Source: Streptomyces panaciradicis
GTDB taxonomy: Bacteria; Actinomycetota; Actinomycetes; Streptomycetales; Streptomycetaceae
Direction: 5' to 3'
NCBI RefSeq assembly: GCF_023516615.1
Contig: NZ_JAMGBF010000078.1
Location: 24,975-88,974, forward strand
Length of the DNA stretch: 64,000 nucleotides
The translations under genes and the position numbers were made by a program. This document shows, one piece after another, positions 8,057 to 16,611 of this stretch (within the stretch, counting starts at the first letter, position 1; each line of letters starts with the position of its first letter). The notes below the pieces were generated by a model. It had not been told where the DNA came from, did no database searches, and was given only the letters and a program-made list of their open reading frames with translations.

Positions 8057-8487
8057 GACCCCCGCCCGCGTGCCGATGTCGGTTCCCCTCCTTGTCGAAC
8101 ACGTTCACGGGATCCATGCCCCATGCCACACGCGCCAGTCATGTCGAATCATCGACGATCAGGTGTTCGGCCACGGTTGTGCTCCTCACGGCCGGGTGCG
8201 GGGACCCTTCGGAGGAAGGCGCCGGGACCGTCCGGGCGGGGACGCCACCGCCGCGCACGGCGGCCACGCACGCGGGGAAGAGCGTCCGGAACGTGCCATC
8301 AGCCAGTTCGCGTGTCCCGTGCACCGCGGTGCGCGCGAAAGGCCGGTCCTGTCCGTGCGAGGGGCGGAGCGGACGCCGCCGGCCACCCGTGCGAGCTTCG
8401 CTGCCGGTACGGCCTGCCGAAAGCCCAGGTCGGAGCGGTGCTGCCGGCGTCCCGGGCGACGGGCCGGGTGCCGAGGCCGACGGCCTG

Positions 8488-8673
8488 CCGTACGGCGACG
8501 CGGGCGGCCCGCGCAAGAGCGCGCACCGCGCGGGGACCGCGGGGCCCTCCCCTCGCCGTCGTCTCTGGGCGGTCTCTTCCATGAGCGGAGGCGATCGGGT
8601 CCGTCCGCGTCCGAAGGAGCCGCCGACGGCTCCGTGCCACCCGGCTCCGCGCCTACGCGCCCGGCCAACGTCC
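8488..8673. repeat. Direct repeat, copy 1 (partner at 8886-9064)
   Basis: About 186 bp starting CCGTACGGCGACGCGGGCGG, nearly identical to the segment 398 bp downstream. The longest identical run covers roughly 8553-8650. It contains the hairpin GGAGCCG-CCGA-CGGCTCC (8616-8633). Small insertions distinguish the copies in the first 65 bp. Confidence 0.85.
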
Positions 8674-8885
8674 TGACCGCCGCGGATCGCCCCATCTGCC
8701 GATGCCGGTCTGCCGAGGCCGCCGTACATGACGAAACCCTGTGGCAGATGGTCCGCGCGGGGCGCGAACCGTCCTTCGGACGACGAAGATCCGGCCCCGA
8801 GCCCCGTCGCCCGCGCGGCCGTCCCGCCGCCGCTCGTGAAAGTGGCCGGAATCCGCTGGTCGCCACCGGGTGACGGAAGCCCGAA

Positions 8886-9064
8886 CCGTACGGCGACGCG
8901 GGCGGCCCGCTCAGGGGCGCACCGCGCGGGGACCGCGGCGCCCTCGCCGTCGTCTCTGGGCGGTCTCTTCCATGAGCGGAGGCGATCGGGTCCGTCCGCG
9001 TCCGAAGGAGCCGCCGACGGCTCCGTGCCACCCGGCTCCGCACCTACGCGCCCGGCCGACGTCC
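8886..9064. repeat. Direct repeat, copy 2 (partner at 8488-8673)
   Basis: About 179 bp matching copy 1, including the same GGAGCCG/CGGCTCC hairpin. The 213-bp spacer between copies is not repeated. The arrangement suggests a local duplication in non-coding DNA. Confidence 0.85.
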
Positions 9065-9157
9065 CGGCCCGACATGCAGGAACGGCCGCGGCGCGGGGGT
9101 CGGTGGACCTCCGCGCCGCGGCCGCCCGATCCTCGGGTGCGGTCGCCGGCCGGGCGA

Positions 9158-9619
9158 CTACTTCGCGCCCAGGGCCTTCGCGCCGATGCGGTAGATCTTG
9201 TGGGTGTCGCGGGTGACGTCGACGTACACCTTGGTGGTGCTGTTGCGGCTCCAGGTGAGGGTCACGACGGCCTCCGTGTGGTTCCTCGCGGTGCCGTTGT
9301 CGGTGACCTTCCAGGCCAGCGGCACGTTCTGGGCGCGCAGGACGCCGTCGGCGTGCTCCCGGTCCTCTCAGGCGGCCAGCTGCTTCTGGAAGGCGGGCGT
9401 GAGGGCGTGGGCGCGCAGGGCCTGGCCGAGGCTGCCGCTGTCCTCGTCGGTCACCGCGTCGATGTAGGAGCCGTAGAAGTCGGCGACGCGGGTGAGGTTG
9501 TCCGACGACTTGCCGCTGACGCTGCGCGGGGCGCCGGCGGAGGCCTGGGCGGTGGCGCCGAGACCGAGGGCGACGGCGAGGACGCCGGCGGACAGGGCGG
9601 TGCGGGTCCTGCTGTTCAT
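9158..9619 (-). pseudogene. Exported hypothetical protein interrupted by an in-frame TGA
   Basis: Translation from the ATG at 9619 (ribosome site GGGGAA) gives a Sec signal peptide with cleavage probably after QASA near residue 28, then about 55 residues ending AFQKQLAA. A TGA follows at 9368-9370. Reading on in the same frame gives a further 69 codons, beginning EDREHADGVLRAQ and containing TEAVVTLTWSRNSTTKVY, to a TAG at 9158. The downstream half looks like genuine protein, so one base (TGG to TGA) probably truncated a 153-residue secreted protein. A sequencing error is the alternative. The family is not recognised. It lies 74 bp downstream of another exported protein. Confidence 0.75.
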
Positions 9620-9640
9620 GTGAGTTCCCCGATTTTCGAA

Positions 9641-9694
9641 GTGTGCGGTGTGTGCGGTGTCTGCGATGCGTGCGGTCGGTGCGGTAGGCGCGGT
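9641..9694. repeat. Six tandem 9-bp units
   Basis: Degenerate units of consensus GTGTGCGGT (the first two are identical) fill the spacer between two exported-protein genes. The last unit touches the stop codon of the upstream gene. Confidence 0.7.
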
Positions 9695-10314
9695 CAGTGG
9701 AGCTTCTCGACGGCCTTGGTGGCCGTCTTCTTGAACGCCTTCACCGGGGCGTCCTTGAAGCCGCCCATGCGTCCCCAGTCGACGACCGTCACGGTCCGGC
9801 CGTCCCGGCCGACCGCGAGGAGACGGACGTCGGTGGCGCCGTAGGACGTCTCGGTGTGCAGGCCGTAGAGGTGGGCGCCCTCCTCCACGGGCAGGGTGCC
9901 GTAGTCCTTGAAGGTGACCTTCAGGTCCGGGTCGGCCTTCTCGGTCCGGGCCGCGCAGGACCTGATGTCCTTGTCCAGCCGCGCGACGCGTCCCTTCGCC
10001 GCGCCGGTGGTCGACGACTCGACGCTGACCTGGACGGCGTGCGCGTCGAGGTCGGTGCGGAACTCCCGGTGCCAGGAGCCCCGGTCGTCGTTCAGCACCT
10101 TCCCCAGGCAGCGGTCCGCCTCCACCGTCTCCGGCAGGCCGGCGGTGACCTTGCCGGCCGTCCAGGACGACGTGAGGTGCGGCGGAAGATCGGCGGCGGC
10201 CAGGAAGCCGGGTGCCTTGGTGACGGCGCCCGCCGGCTGGGCGAGTGCGGTGCCTGCGGCGAGGCCCGCGGCGGCGAGTGCGACGAGCACACCTGCTCGG
10301 GTGCGCTTGGGCAT
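9694..10314 (-). CDS. Exported hypothetical protein
   Basis: A 206-residue protein with a clear Sec signal peptide: basic MPKRTR, then a hydrophobic stretch ending near ALAQPAGA around residue 29. The mature part has two cysteines (within EADRCLGKVL and DIRSCAART) that could form a disulfide, and a beta-rich C-terminal half. I do not recognise the family; the general layout recalls extracellular sensor-type domains. The ATG at 10314 follows GGGGGA. The next gene in the same direction is the interrupted exported protein. The membrane HTH gene diverges upstream and shares the 221-bp promoter region. Confidence 0.8.
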   Translation of the reverse strand: MPKRTRAGVLVALAAAGLAAGTALAQPAGAVTKAPGFLAAADLPPHLTSSWTAGKVTAGLPETVEADRCLGKVLNDDRGSWHREFRTDLDAHAVQVSVESSTTGAAKGRVARLDKDIRSCAARTEKADPDLKVTFKDYGTLPVEEGAHLYGLHTETSYGATDVRLLAVGRDGRTVTVVDWGRMGGFKDAPVKAFKKTATKAVEKLH

Positions 10315-10535
10315 GGGTGTCCCCCGTGAGTGAGTACATGGGTGTGGGCTGTCGCCGCGACGGCGGTTGGTCGGTCCGGCCCTGGTCGGTGCGACACCAA
10401 GAGCATCGGCTGTCCCGGCGGGCCGGCGCAACGCCCGCCGCCCGTTCGGCGGTGGTGGAACCATCCCAGCCCATCTGACGTGCAGGTACAGGAAGTGCCT
10501 GGGATACGGGGACGCGACGCGACGACGGGGGAACG

Positions 10536-11897
10536 GTGTCGGCTGGGGACGAGGTCGAGGAGTTCGCGGCGCTGCTGCGCCGGCTGAAGGACCGTACGGA
10601 CCGGAGTTACGGCTCCCTGGCCCGGCGCCTGCACATGAACACCTCCACGCTGCACCGCTACTGCGCGGGAGAGGCGGTACCGCAGGAGTACGCCCCGGTG
10701 GAGCGCCTCGCCGCGTTCTGCGAGGCGACACCGGAGGAACGCCTGGAACTGCACCGGCTGTGGCTGCGCGCGGTGGCGGCGCGCCAGCGCCCACGGCCGA
10801 CGGGGGTGGGCGCACCGGAGGACGCGGAGGGCTCCGAGGGCACGCAGGCCGCGGAGGGCACGGCTGCGGCGACGGGGTCGACGCCGACGCCGACGGATGA
10901 GCCGGCCGTCGCGGAGGACGCCGGTCCGGCGGGCGGGGCGGAGCCCGCACCCGGGCCTGCTGCCGGGCCGCGTCGCTGGTACCGGCGGCGGCGGATGCTG
11001 GTGTCCGTCGGGGGCGTATGCGTGCTGCTCGCCTCGCTGGGCGGTCTGTCCGCCCTGTCGGACGACGGGTCTCCGCGGGCGCGGACTCCGCGCGGCATGA
11101 CGGCGCCCGGGACGACGGCGCCGGGTGCGCCGTGGCGCCCGCCCAAGCCTTCGGCGGGCTCCTCCTCCACCGCGGCCCCCGGTAGTCCGTCGCCCGGGGC
11201 CGGGAAGAAGTCCGGCGCCTCGCCTTCCGCGGGCGGCGGTCCCAGCGGAACCGGCGAGCGGGCCACCGGGCTTCCTCTCGCCTGGACCGTGGACTCCCAG
11301 GTGTGGCAGGGAGGCTGCGGTCACGACTACGTCATCGACAAGCCGCCCGCCGAGGTGCCCCCGCCCCCGGTCCAGCAGGACGCCGGGACCTGGGCGGCGA
11401 CCCAGGGCGCGGTGCACGGGCGGCAGACCCTGGTGCAGGTCTCCGTGCAGGGGCGCTCGTCGACGGCCGTCGTCCTGGAGGCCCTGCGGGTACGGATCGT
11501 CGGCCGGGGACAGCCCCTGACCGGCAACTCCTACGCGACGGACCAGGGCTGCGGCGGCGAGCTCACGCCCCGCAGCTTCACCGTGAACCTCGACGCCGAC
11601 CGCCCCGTGGCCCGGCCGGCGGCCGGCGCCGACAGCGCACACACCCTCCCCGCCGTGCACTTCCCCTACCGCGTCTCCGCCCAGGACCCCGAGGTGCTGC
11701 TCGTGGACGCGACGACGCGCGCCCACGACGCCCGCTGGTACCTCGAACTCGACTGGTCCTCCCAGGGCCGCAAGGGCACGATCCGCATCGACGACCACGG
11801 CCGCCCGTTCCACACGACCGGCATCGCGGACCTGCCGCGCTACTGGTACGGCACGAACGAGACCGGCGAGCGCGCCTGGGTCCCGTACGACAGTTAG
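10536..11897 (+). CDS. Membrane-anchored helix-turn-helix protein with extracytoplasmic domain
   Basis: A 453-residue one-pass membrane protein. Residues about 5-75 form an XRE-like helix-turn-helix (MNTSTLHRYCAGEAVPQEY), then a disordered Ala/Gly/Pro linker. A basic RRRRM stop-transfer edge and transmembrane helix lie at about 152-170, followed by a low-complexity Ser/Pro/Gly stretch. A folded extracytoplasmic domain (about 245-453) carries Trp and Cys residues. This layout is common in Streptomyces and suggests a regulator that senses the cell surface, though the ligand is unknown. The GTG at 10536 follows GGGGGAAC. It diverges from the exported-protein pair. Its TAG overlaps the TAA of the convergent poxB gene. 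Confidence 0.82.
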   Translation: MSAGDEVEEFAALLRRLKDRTDRSYGSLARRLHMNTSTLHRYCAGEAVPQEYAPVERLAAFCEATPEERLELHRLWLRAVAARQRPRPTGVGAPEDAEGSEGTQAAEGTAAATGSTPTPTDEPAVAEDAGPAGGAEPAPGPAAGPRRWYRRRRMLVSVGGVCVLLASLGGLSALSDDGSPRARTPRGMTAPGTTAPGAPWRPPKPSAGSSSTAAPGSPSPGAGKKSGASPSAGGGPSGTGERATGLPLAWTVDSQVWQGGCGHDYVIDKPPAEVPPPPVQQDAGTWAATQGAVHGRQTLVQVSVQGRSSTAVVLEALRVRIVGRGQPLTGNSYATDQGCGGELTPRSFTVNLDADRPVARPAAGADSAHTLPAVHFPYRVSAQDPEVLLVDATTRAHDARWYLELDWSSQGRKGTIRIDDHGRPFHTTGIADLPRYWYGTNETGERAWVPYDS

Positions 11898-13636
11898 GGC
11901 CTGGGCACGTTGCGGAGGTTGGAGCGGGCCATCTGGAGCATGCGTCCCACTCCGCCGTCCAGGACGATCTTCGACGCCGACAGGGCGAACCCGGTCACCA
12001 TCTCGGCGCTGATCTTCGGCGGGATCGACAGGGCGTTGGGGTCGGTGACGATGTCGACCAGGGCGGGGCCCTTGTGCTTGAAGGCGGACTTCAGGGCCCC
12101 GGCGAGGTCCTTGGGCTTCTCCACCCGCACCCCGTGGGCGCCGCACGCGCGGGCCACGGCCGCGAAGTCGGGGTTCTTGTTGGTGGTGCCGTAGGAGGGC
12201 AGCCCGGCGACCAGCATCTCCAACTCCACCATGCCGAGGGAGGAGTTGTTGAACAGGACGACCTTGACCGGCAGGTCGTACTGCACCAGCGTCAGGAAGT
12301 CGCCCATCAGCATGGAGAATCCGCCGTCGCCCGACATCGACACCACCTGCCGGCCGCGGTCGGTGAACTGGGCGCCGATCGCCATCGGCAGGGCGTTCGC
12401 CATGGAGCCGTGCGAGAAGGAGCCGATGACCCGGCGGCGGCCGTTGGGTGAGATGTAACGGGCGGCCCAGACGTTGCACATGCCGGTGTCGACGGTGAAC
12501 ACCGCGTCGTCGTCGGCGAGTTCGTCCAGGACGGAGGCCACGTACTCGGGGTGGATGGGGACGTGCTTGTCGACCTTGCGGGTGTAGGCCTTGACGACGC
12601 CCTCCAGCGCGTTCGCGTGCTTCTTCAGCATCCGGTCGAGGAAGCGGCGGTCGGTCTTCTCCTTCACCCGCGGGATCAGGCAGCGCAGGGTCTCGCGCAC
12701 GTCGCCCCAGACGGCGAGGTCGAGTTTCGAGCGGCGGCCCAGGTGCTCCGGCCGGACGTCGACCTGGACGATCGTCACGTCGTCCGGCAGGAAGGCGTTG
12801 TAGGGGAAGTCGGTGCCGAGCAGGATCAGCAGGTCGCACTCGTGGGTGGCCTCGTAGGCGGCGCCGTAGCCGAGCAGACCGCTCATGCCGACGTCGTAGG
12901 GGTTGTCGTACTGGATCCACTCCTTGCCGCGCAGGGCGTGTCCGACCGGTGACTTGATCTTCCCGGCGAACTCCATGACCTCGGCGTGGGCGCCGGCCGT
13001 GCCGCTGCCGCAGAAGAGGGTGACCTTCTCGGCGCGGTCGATCATGTCGGCCAGCCTGTCGATCTCGGCGTCGCCCGGCCGGACGGTGGGCCGGGAGGTC
13101 ACCAGCGCGCTCTCGGCGGCCCGTTCGGGGGCGGGCTGGTCGGCGATGTCGCCGGGAAGGGAGACGACGGCGACGCCCGAGCGCCCGACGGCGTGCTGGA
13201 TGGCGGTCTGCAGCAGCCGCGGCATCTGTTTGGGGCTGGAGATGAGCTCGCTGTAGTGGCTGCACTCGCGGAACAGCCGGTCGGGGTGGGTCTCCTGGAA
13301 GTAGCCGAGGCCGATCTCGCTGGAGGGGATGTGCGAGGCGAGGGCGAGCACGGGCGCCATGGACCGGTGGGCGTCGTACAGACCGTTGATGAGGTGCAGG
13401 TTGCCGGGGCCGCAGGAGCCGGCGCACGCCGCGAGCTTCCCGGTGATCTGGGCCTCGGCGCCGGCCGCGAAGGCGGCGGTCTCCTCGTGGCGGACGTGCA
13501 CCCAGTCGATGGCGGCATTGCGGCGCACGGCGTCCACGACGGGGTTGAGGCTGTCGCCGACGACGCCGTAGAGGCGCTTGACTCCCGCTCGGACGAGGGT
13601 GTCGACGAACTGTTCGGCGACGTTCTGTTTGGCCAT
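11894..13636 (-). CDS. poxB: Pyruvate dehydrogenase (quinone) / pyruvate oxidase
   Basis: A thiamine-diphosphate and FAD-dependent enzyme of 580 residues, close to E. coli PoxB in length. It oxidises pyruvate to acetate and CO2 and passes electrons to membrane quinones. The N-terminal TPP domain holds the catalytic glutamate in HVRHEETAAFAAGAE (E51/E52). A central FAD-linked domain follows. The C-terminal TPP-binding motif runs from SGDGGFSM to LFNNSSLGM. The match extends along the whole length, and acetolactate synthase is less likely because the sequence keeps the PoxB-like GVVGDSLNPVVDA N-terminus. It is monocistronic, with its stop overlapping that of the convergent HTH gene. Confidence 0.92.
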   Translation of the reverse strand: MAKQNVAEQFVDTLVRAGVKRLYGVVGDSLNPVVDAVRRNAAIDWVHVRHEETAAFAAGAEAQITGKLAACAGSCGPGNLHLINGLYDAHRSMAPVLALASHIPSSEIGLGYFQETHPDRLFRECSHYSELISSPKQMPRLLQTAIQHAVGRSGVAVVSLPGDIADQPAPERAAESALVTSRPTVRPGDAEIDRLADMIDRAEKVTLFCGSGTAGAHAEVMEFAGKIKSPVGHALRGKEWIQYDNPYDVGMSGLLGYGAAYEATHECDLLILLGTDFPYNAFLPDDVTIVQVDVRPEHLGRRSKLDLAVWGDVRETLRCLIPRVKEKTDRRFLDRMLKKHANALEGVVKAYTRKVDKHVPIHPEYVASVLDELADDDAVFTVDTGMCNVWAARYISPNGRRRVIGSFSHGSMANALPMAIGAQFTDRGRQVVSMSGDGGFSMLMGDFLTLVQYDLPVKVVLFNNSSLGMVELEMLVAGLPSYGTTNKNPDFAAVARACGAHGVRVEKPKDLAGALKSAFKHKGPALVDIVTDPNALSIPPKISAEMVTGFALSASKIVLDGGVGRMLQMARSNLRNVPRP

Positions 13637-13702
13637 GGTGCTGTCTGCCCCTTCGGTCTCCGACAGATCCCTACGGGGTACATGAATTCACAACCGCCCG
13701 CG

Positions 13703-15112
13703 TCACGCCTCCCAAACGGCGGCGGCCGTACGGTCGTCCGCGTATCCCTTGACCCGGACCTGGGTGTCGGCGAGGAACGCGGCGAGCCCCGGCGGGGTGG
13801 GGCCGGACCACCGGCCCGTCAGATAGCGGCACAGGTCGGGTTCGCCGCGCAGGGGTTCCGCGAGGCCGCCGGTGCACATCAGGAGTGTGTCACCCGGGTG
13901 GGCGATGGAGGCGCGGAAGCGGAAGGGTTCCCGGGGCGGCGGCGGGGCGGGTTCGTAGGGGCTGGGGGGCGTCGGGATGCCCAGGTCCATCGTCAGGCGG
14001 TCGCCCTCGGGGGTCTCGGCCGGCAGTGAGCCGAAGCCGACGACCGGTTCGCCGGTGGCGTCGGTGACGCGGGGTTCGATGTCCTGCCAGTCGCCGTCCC
14101 TGAGGCGGAACAGTCCGCCGTCCCCGACGCCGAAGAAGACGCGCGTGCGGCACTCGGGGTCCGCGGGCAGCAGCAGGCAGCGCAGGGTGGCCGCGTACTC
14201 CTCGGGGTCGATGCCCTGTTCGGCCGCGCTGGCGCGGAGTTTGCCGAGGCTGCGGTCGGTGAGGCGGTGCAGGCCGGACTTGAGGTCGCCGCGACGGCCC
14301 GCCCGGATGTCCTCGGCGAGCCGGGCGTGGCTGCGGCCCACGGCCCGGCCGATCCAGTGGCAGGCCTCGGCGGCGGCGCGGTGGGCGCCGGGGGTGGCCC
14401 GGGCGCCGGTGGCCATCGCGACGAGGACCAGGGCGTGTTCGGCGGTGCCGAAGCGGGCGGTGAGGAGGGAGTCGCGGCGGGGCTCGCCCCGGTAGCGGGC
14501 GGAGTCGCCGCGGACGGAGGCGGCGCGCAGCGTGCAGGCGCCGTAGCGGGCCCCGTCGAGGACGGTGTCGGCGACGAGGTCGTCCAGGTCGTCGGGGTCG
14601 GCGGGCGGCAGCGCGGTGGGTTCGGCGTCGTAGGTCGGCGGACCGGAGCCCACGTAGTCGACGGGGGGCGGGGCAAAGGCGGGGAGGTCCAGGTGGGTGG
14701 CCGGGTGGGGCGGGTGCGCGGAGTCGTCCTGGGCCGGTGGCGGGGGTGGGATGTCTTGGGCCCGGGTCCCCGGGGCCGGGCCCGCCGGCGGCCGAGGCGG
14801 CGGTGCGGGGGCTTCGGGCGGAGGGGGGAGCGCCGTGCCGACAGCCGTGGAGGTCCGGCTGGACGGAGGCTGTTCGGGAGGTGGTGTCTCGGTGCTCCTG
14901 GACCGCTGTTGCGGAACCCCTGGGCCCGCCCCGGGATCGGTGTCCTCGCCCCGCTCCCCCGCCCCGGCGTGCACCGCTCCCGCCGCCGAGGCGAACCGGT
15001 CGTCCAGTGTGTCGGCCGCGGGGGTGGGCCCCGTGTCCTCGGTGGAGTCGTCGTACAGCTGTCCCCACCAGTCGTCGTCGTGCCCGGTGGGCCTTCCCCC
15101 CTGCTGACTCAT
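13703..15112 (-). CDS. PP2C-like protein phosphatase with disordered N-terminus
   Basis: A 469-residue cytoplasmic protein. Residues 1-150 are proline/glycine-rich and disordered. From about 175 onward it resembles the PP2C_2 fold, with the core GACTLRAASVRGDSARYRGEPRRD and, near the end, GDTLLMCTGGLAEPLRGE, the equivalent of the metal-site SDGL loop. Some metal-binding Asp residues of classical PP2C are not obvious, so catalytic activity is uncertain. Such proteins counter Ser/Thr kinases in Streptomyces. The ATG at 15112 follows AGGGG. It diverges from the LuxR-type gene across 479 bp. Confidence 0.8.
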   Translation of the reverse strand: MSQQGGRPTGHDDDWWGQLYDDSTEDTGPTPAADTLDDRFASAAGAVHAGAGERGEDTDPGAGPGVPQQRSRSTETPPPEQPPSSRTSTAVGTALPPPPEAPAPPPRPPAGPAPGTRAQDIPPPPPAQDDSAHPPHPATHLDLPAFAPPPVDYVGSGPPTYDAEPTALPPADPDDLDDLVADTVLDGARYGACTLRAASVRGDSARYRGEPRRDSLLTARFGTAEHALVLVAMATGARATPGAHRAAAEACHWIGRAVGRSHARLAEDIRAGRRGDLKSGLHRLTDRSLGKLRASAAEQGIDPEEYAATLRCLLLPADPECRTRVFFGVGDGGLFRLRDGDWQDIEPRVTDATGEPVVGFGSLPAETPEGDRLTMDLGIPTPPSPYEPAPPPPREPFRFRASIAHPGDTLLMCTGGLAEPLRGEPDLCRYLTGRWSGPTPPGLAAFLADTQVRVKGYADDRTAAAVWEA

Positions 15113-15591
15113 GCCCCTAATTGTCCACCGCCGGGGCCGGATGAAAACGGGGCATGGGGAAAATGCCGCACGGCACGCCGCGTCGAACGGCGTGTCGAGT
15201 GAGCCGTCGAACGCGAGTGCGGGGGAAGTCGCCGGGCGGCTCCACCCCCCACGGGAGAGCCGCCCGGCGACCACCGGGGTGACCCGGGCCCGGATCCCCT
15301 GCGTGCCGGCGGTGCGCCGACGGCACGCTCACGGGCCCGGATCACGTTGTGGATGACCGGATCACGTCCCGATCCGGTCGGACCGGAACCGAGTGTGACC
15401 CGGTTCCCTGGAGACGAGCTGTGCGTCGGCCCGGGATTCCGCCGCAGGCGGGCGGGGCCGACAGGGTCGTGCCGCCACCTTGGCAGAGTGACGGGCGGTA
15501 CGGCGATGATGTGCCGAGGCGGGTTCGCGCCGTGGCCGGTTTCCGCCACGCGCGACCCGAGGGGCTTGGGTCCGGGGAGGGACGACACCGC
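15113..15591. promoter_or_regulatory. Divergent intergenic region between phosphatase and TrmB/LuxR regulator
   Basis: A 479-bp stretch with no gene. It contains a hairpin (GCGTGCCG 15301-15308 with CGGCACGC 15321-15328), an 11-bp direct repeat and a 15-bp palindrome, listed separately. Confidence 0.45.
15337..15387. promoter_or_regulatory. Candidate operator: 11-bp direct repeat plus 15-bp palindrome
   Basis: CCGGATCACGT occurs at 15337-15347 and again at 15357-15367, exactly 20 bp apart (about two helical turns). The perfect palindrome TCCGGTC-G-GACCGGA (15373-15387) follows. This is a strong candidate binding site for the downstream regulator or another factor. Confidence 0.5.
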
Positions 15592-16575
15592 ATGCTGGCA
15601 GTGCTGGGACTGGACGAGACGCACGAGTCGGCGTACCGGGCGCTGGTGTCGGTGGGCGCCGCCGACGTACCGGATCTGGCCCGGCGGCTGACGCTCGGCG
15701 AGCACGACACCGAACTCGCGCTGCGGCGGCTGGAGCGGCACGGGCTGGCCGCCCAGTCGTCGGCGCGGCCGGGACGGTGGGTCGCGGCGCCGCCCGGCGT
15801 GGCGCTCGGCGCGCTGCTCACCCAGCAGCGGCACGAACTGGAGAAGGCGGAACTGGCGGCCGCGCTGCTCGCCGAGGAGTACCGGTCGGCCGCCGCCGAG
15901 CCCGCCGTGCAGGATCTGGTCGAGGTGGTGATCGGTGCGGGCGCGGTGGCCCAGCGGTTCCTGCAGATGCAGCTGGGGGCGAGCGACGAGGTGTGCGCGC
16001 TGGTCACCGGCCGCCCCTCCGTCGTCTCCGGGATGGAGAACGACGCCGAGGAGCAGGCGGCGGGCCGCGGGGTGCGCTACCGGGTGGTGGTCGAGCGGTC
16101 GGTGCTGGACCTGCCGGACGGGATGACGGAGCTGTCCGCCGCGCTGGGCCGGGGCGAGGAGGTGCGGGTGGTGGACCGGGTGCCGACCAAGCTGGTGGTG
16201 GCCGACGGTTCGCTGGCCCTGGTGCCGCTCGCCCACGCCGCGGAGCCCGCCGCGCTGGTGGTGCACGCGAGCGGGCTGCTCCAGCTGCTGTCCGGGCTGT
16301 TCGAGTCGGTGTGGCGGGACGCGCTGCCGCTGCGGTTCGGGGCGGCCGGGGTCACCGAGCGGGAGCCGGACGGCCCCGACGCCACGGATCTGGAGGTGCT
16401 GTCCCTGCTGCTGGCCGGGCTGACCGACGTGAGCGTGGCGAAACAGCTGGATCTGGGGCTGCGGACCGTGCAGCGGCGCGTCAAGCGGCTGATGGAGCTG
16501 GCCGGCGCGACGACCCGGCTGCAGCTGGGCTGGCATGCCTACGAGCGGGGCTGGGTGACCCGGGACCGGCCCTGA
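15592..16575 (+). CDS. TrmB/LuxR-type transcriptional regulator
   Basis: A 327-residue regulator with an N-terminal TrmB-like winged helix (about 1-70, LGLDETHESAYRALV...DVPDLARRL). A middle phospholipase D-like sensing region carries the VRYRVVVERSVLD motif typical of the family. A C-terminal LuxR-like helix-turn-helix (about 265-320, with VAKQLDLGLRTVQRRVKRLM) completes it. Streptomyces has many such paralogues of unknown signal. The ATG at 15592 follows GGGGAGGG at about ten bases. The next gene is a DUF456 protein 36 bp downstream, possibly co-transcribed. Confidence 0.85.
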   Translation: MLAVLGLDETHESAYRALVSVGAADVPDLARRLTLGEHDTELALRRLERHGLAAQSSARPGRWVAAPPGVALGALLTQQRHELEKAELAAALLAEEYRSAAAEPAVQDLVEVVIGAGAVAQRFLQMQLGASDEVCALVTGRPSVVSGMENDAEEQAAGRGVRYRVVVERSVLDLPDGMTELSAALGRGEEVRVVDRVPTKLVVADGSLALVPLAHAAEPAALVVHASGLLQLLSGLFESVWRDALPLRFGAAGVTEREPDGPDATDLEVLSLLLAGLTDVSVAKQLDLGLRTVQRRVKRLMELAGATTRLQLGWHAYERGWVTRDRP

Positions 16576-16611
16576 CCGGCACATGCGGCGCGGCTCGGGC
16601 ACCCTGGGCTC

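Larger units (their letters stand above)
8057..9157. other. 1.1-kb region without recognisable genes
   Basis: No frame here shows a plausible protein, start site or codon pattern, although high GC keeps several frames open. The main structure is a 180-bp direct duplication (8488-8673 and 8886-9064). The region may be decayed coding DNA, because the next gene to the right carries an in-frame stop. Confidence 0.5.

Noticed and set aside
9368..9370. TGA in the exported-protein gene read as selenocysteine
   Set aside because: There is no visible SECIS hairpin or selenium context, the protein is not a redox family, and a one-base change from TGG explains it more simply.
10092..13427. 1,111-codon open frame on the minus strand over the poxB and HTH genes
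   Set aside because: It is an Arg/Pro-rich reading of the other strand or frame of confidently assigned genes, an effect of very high GC.
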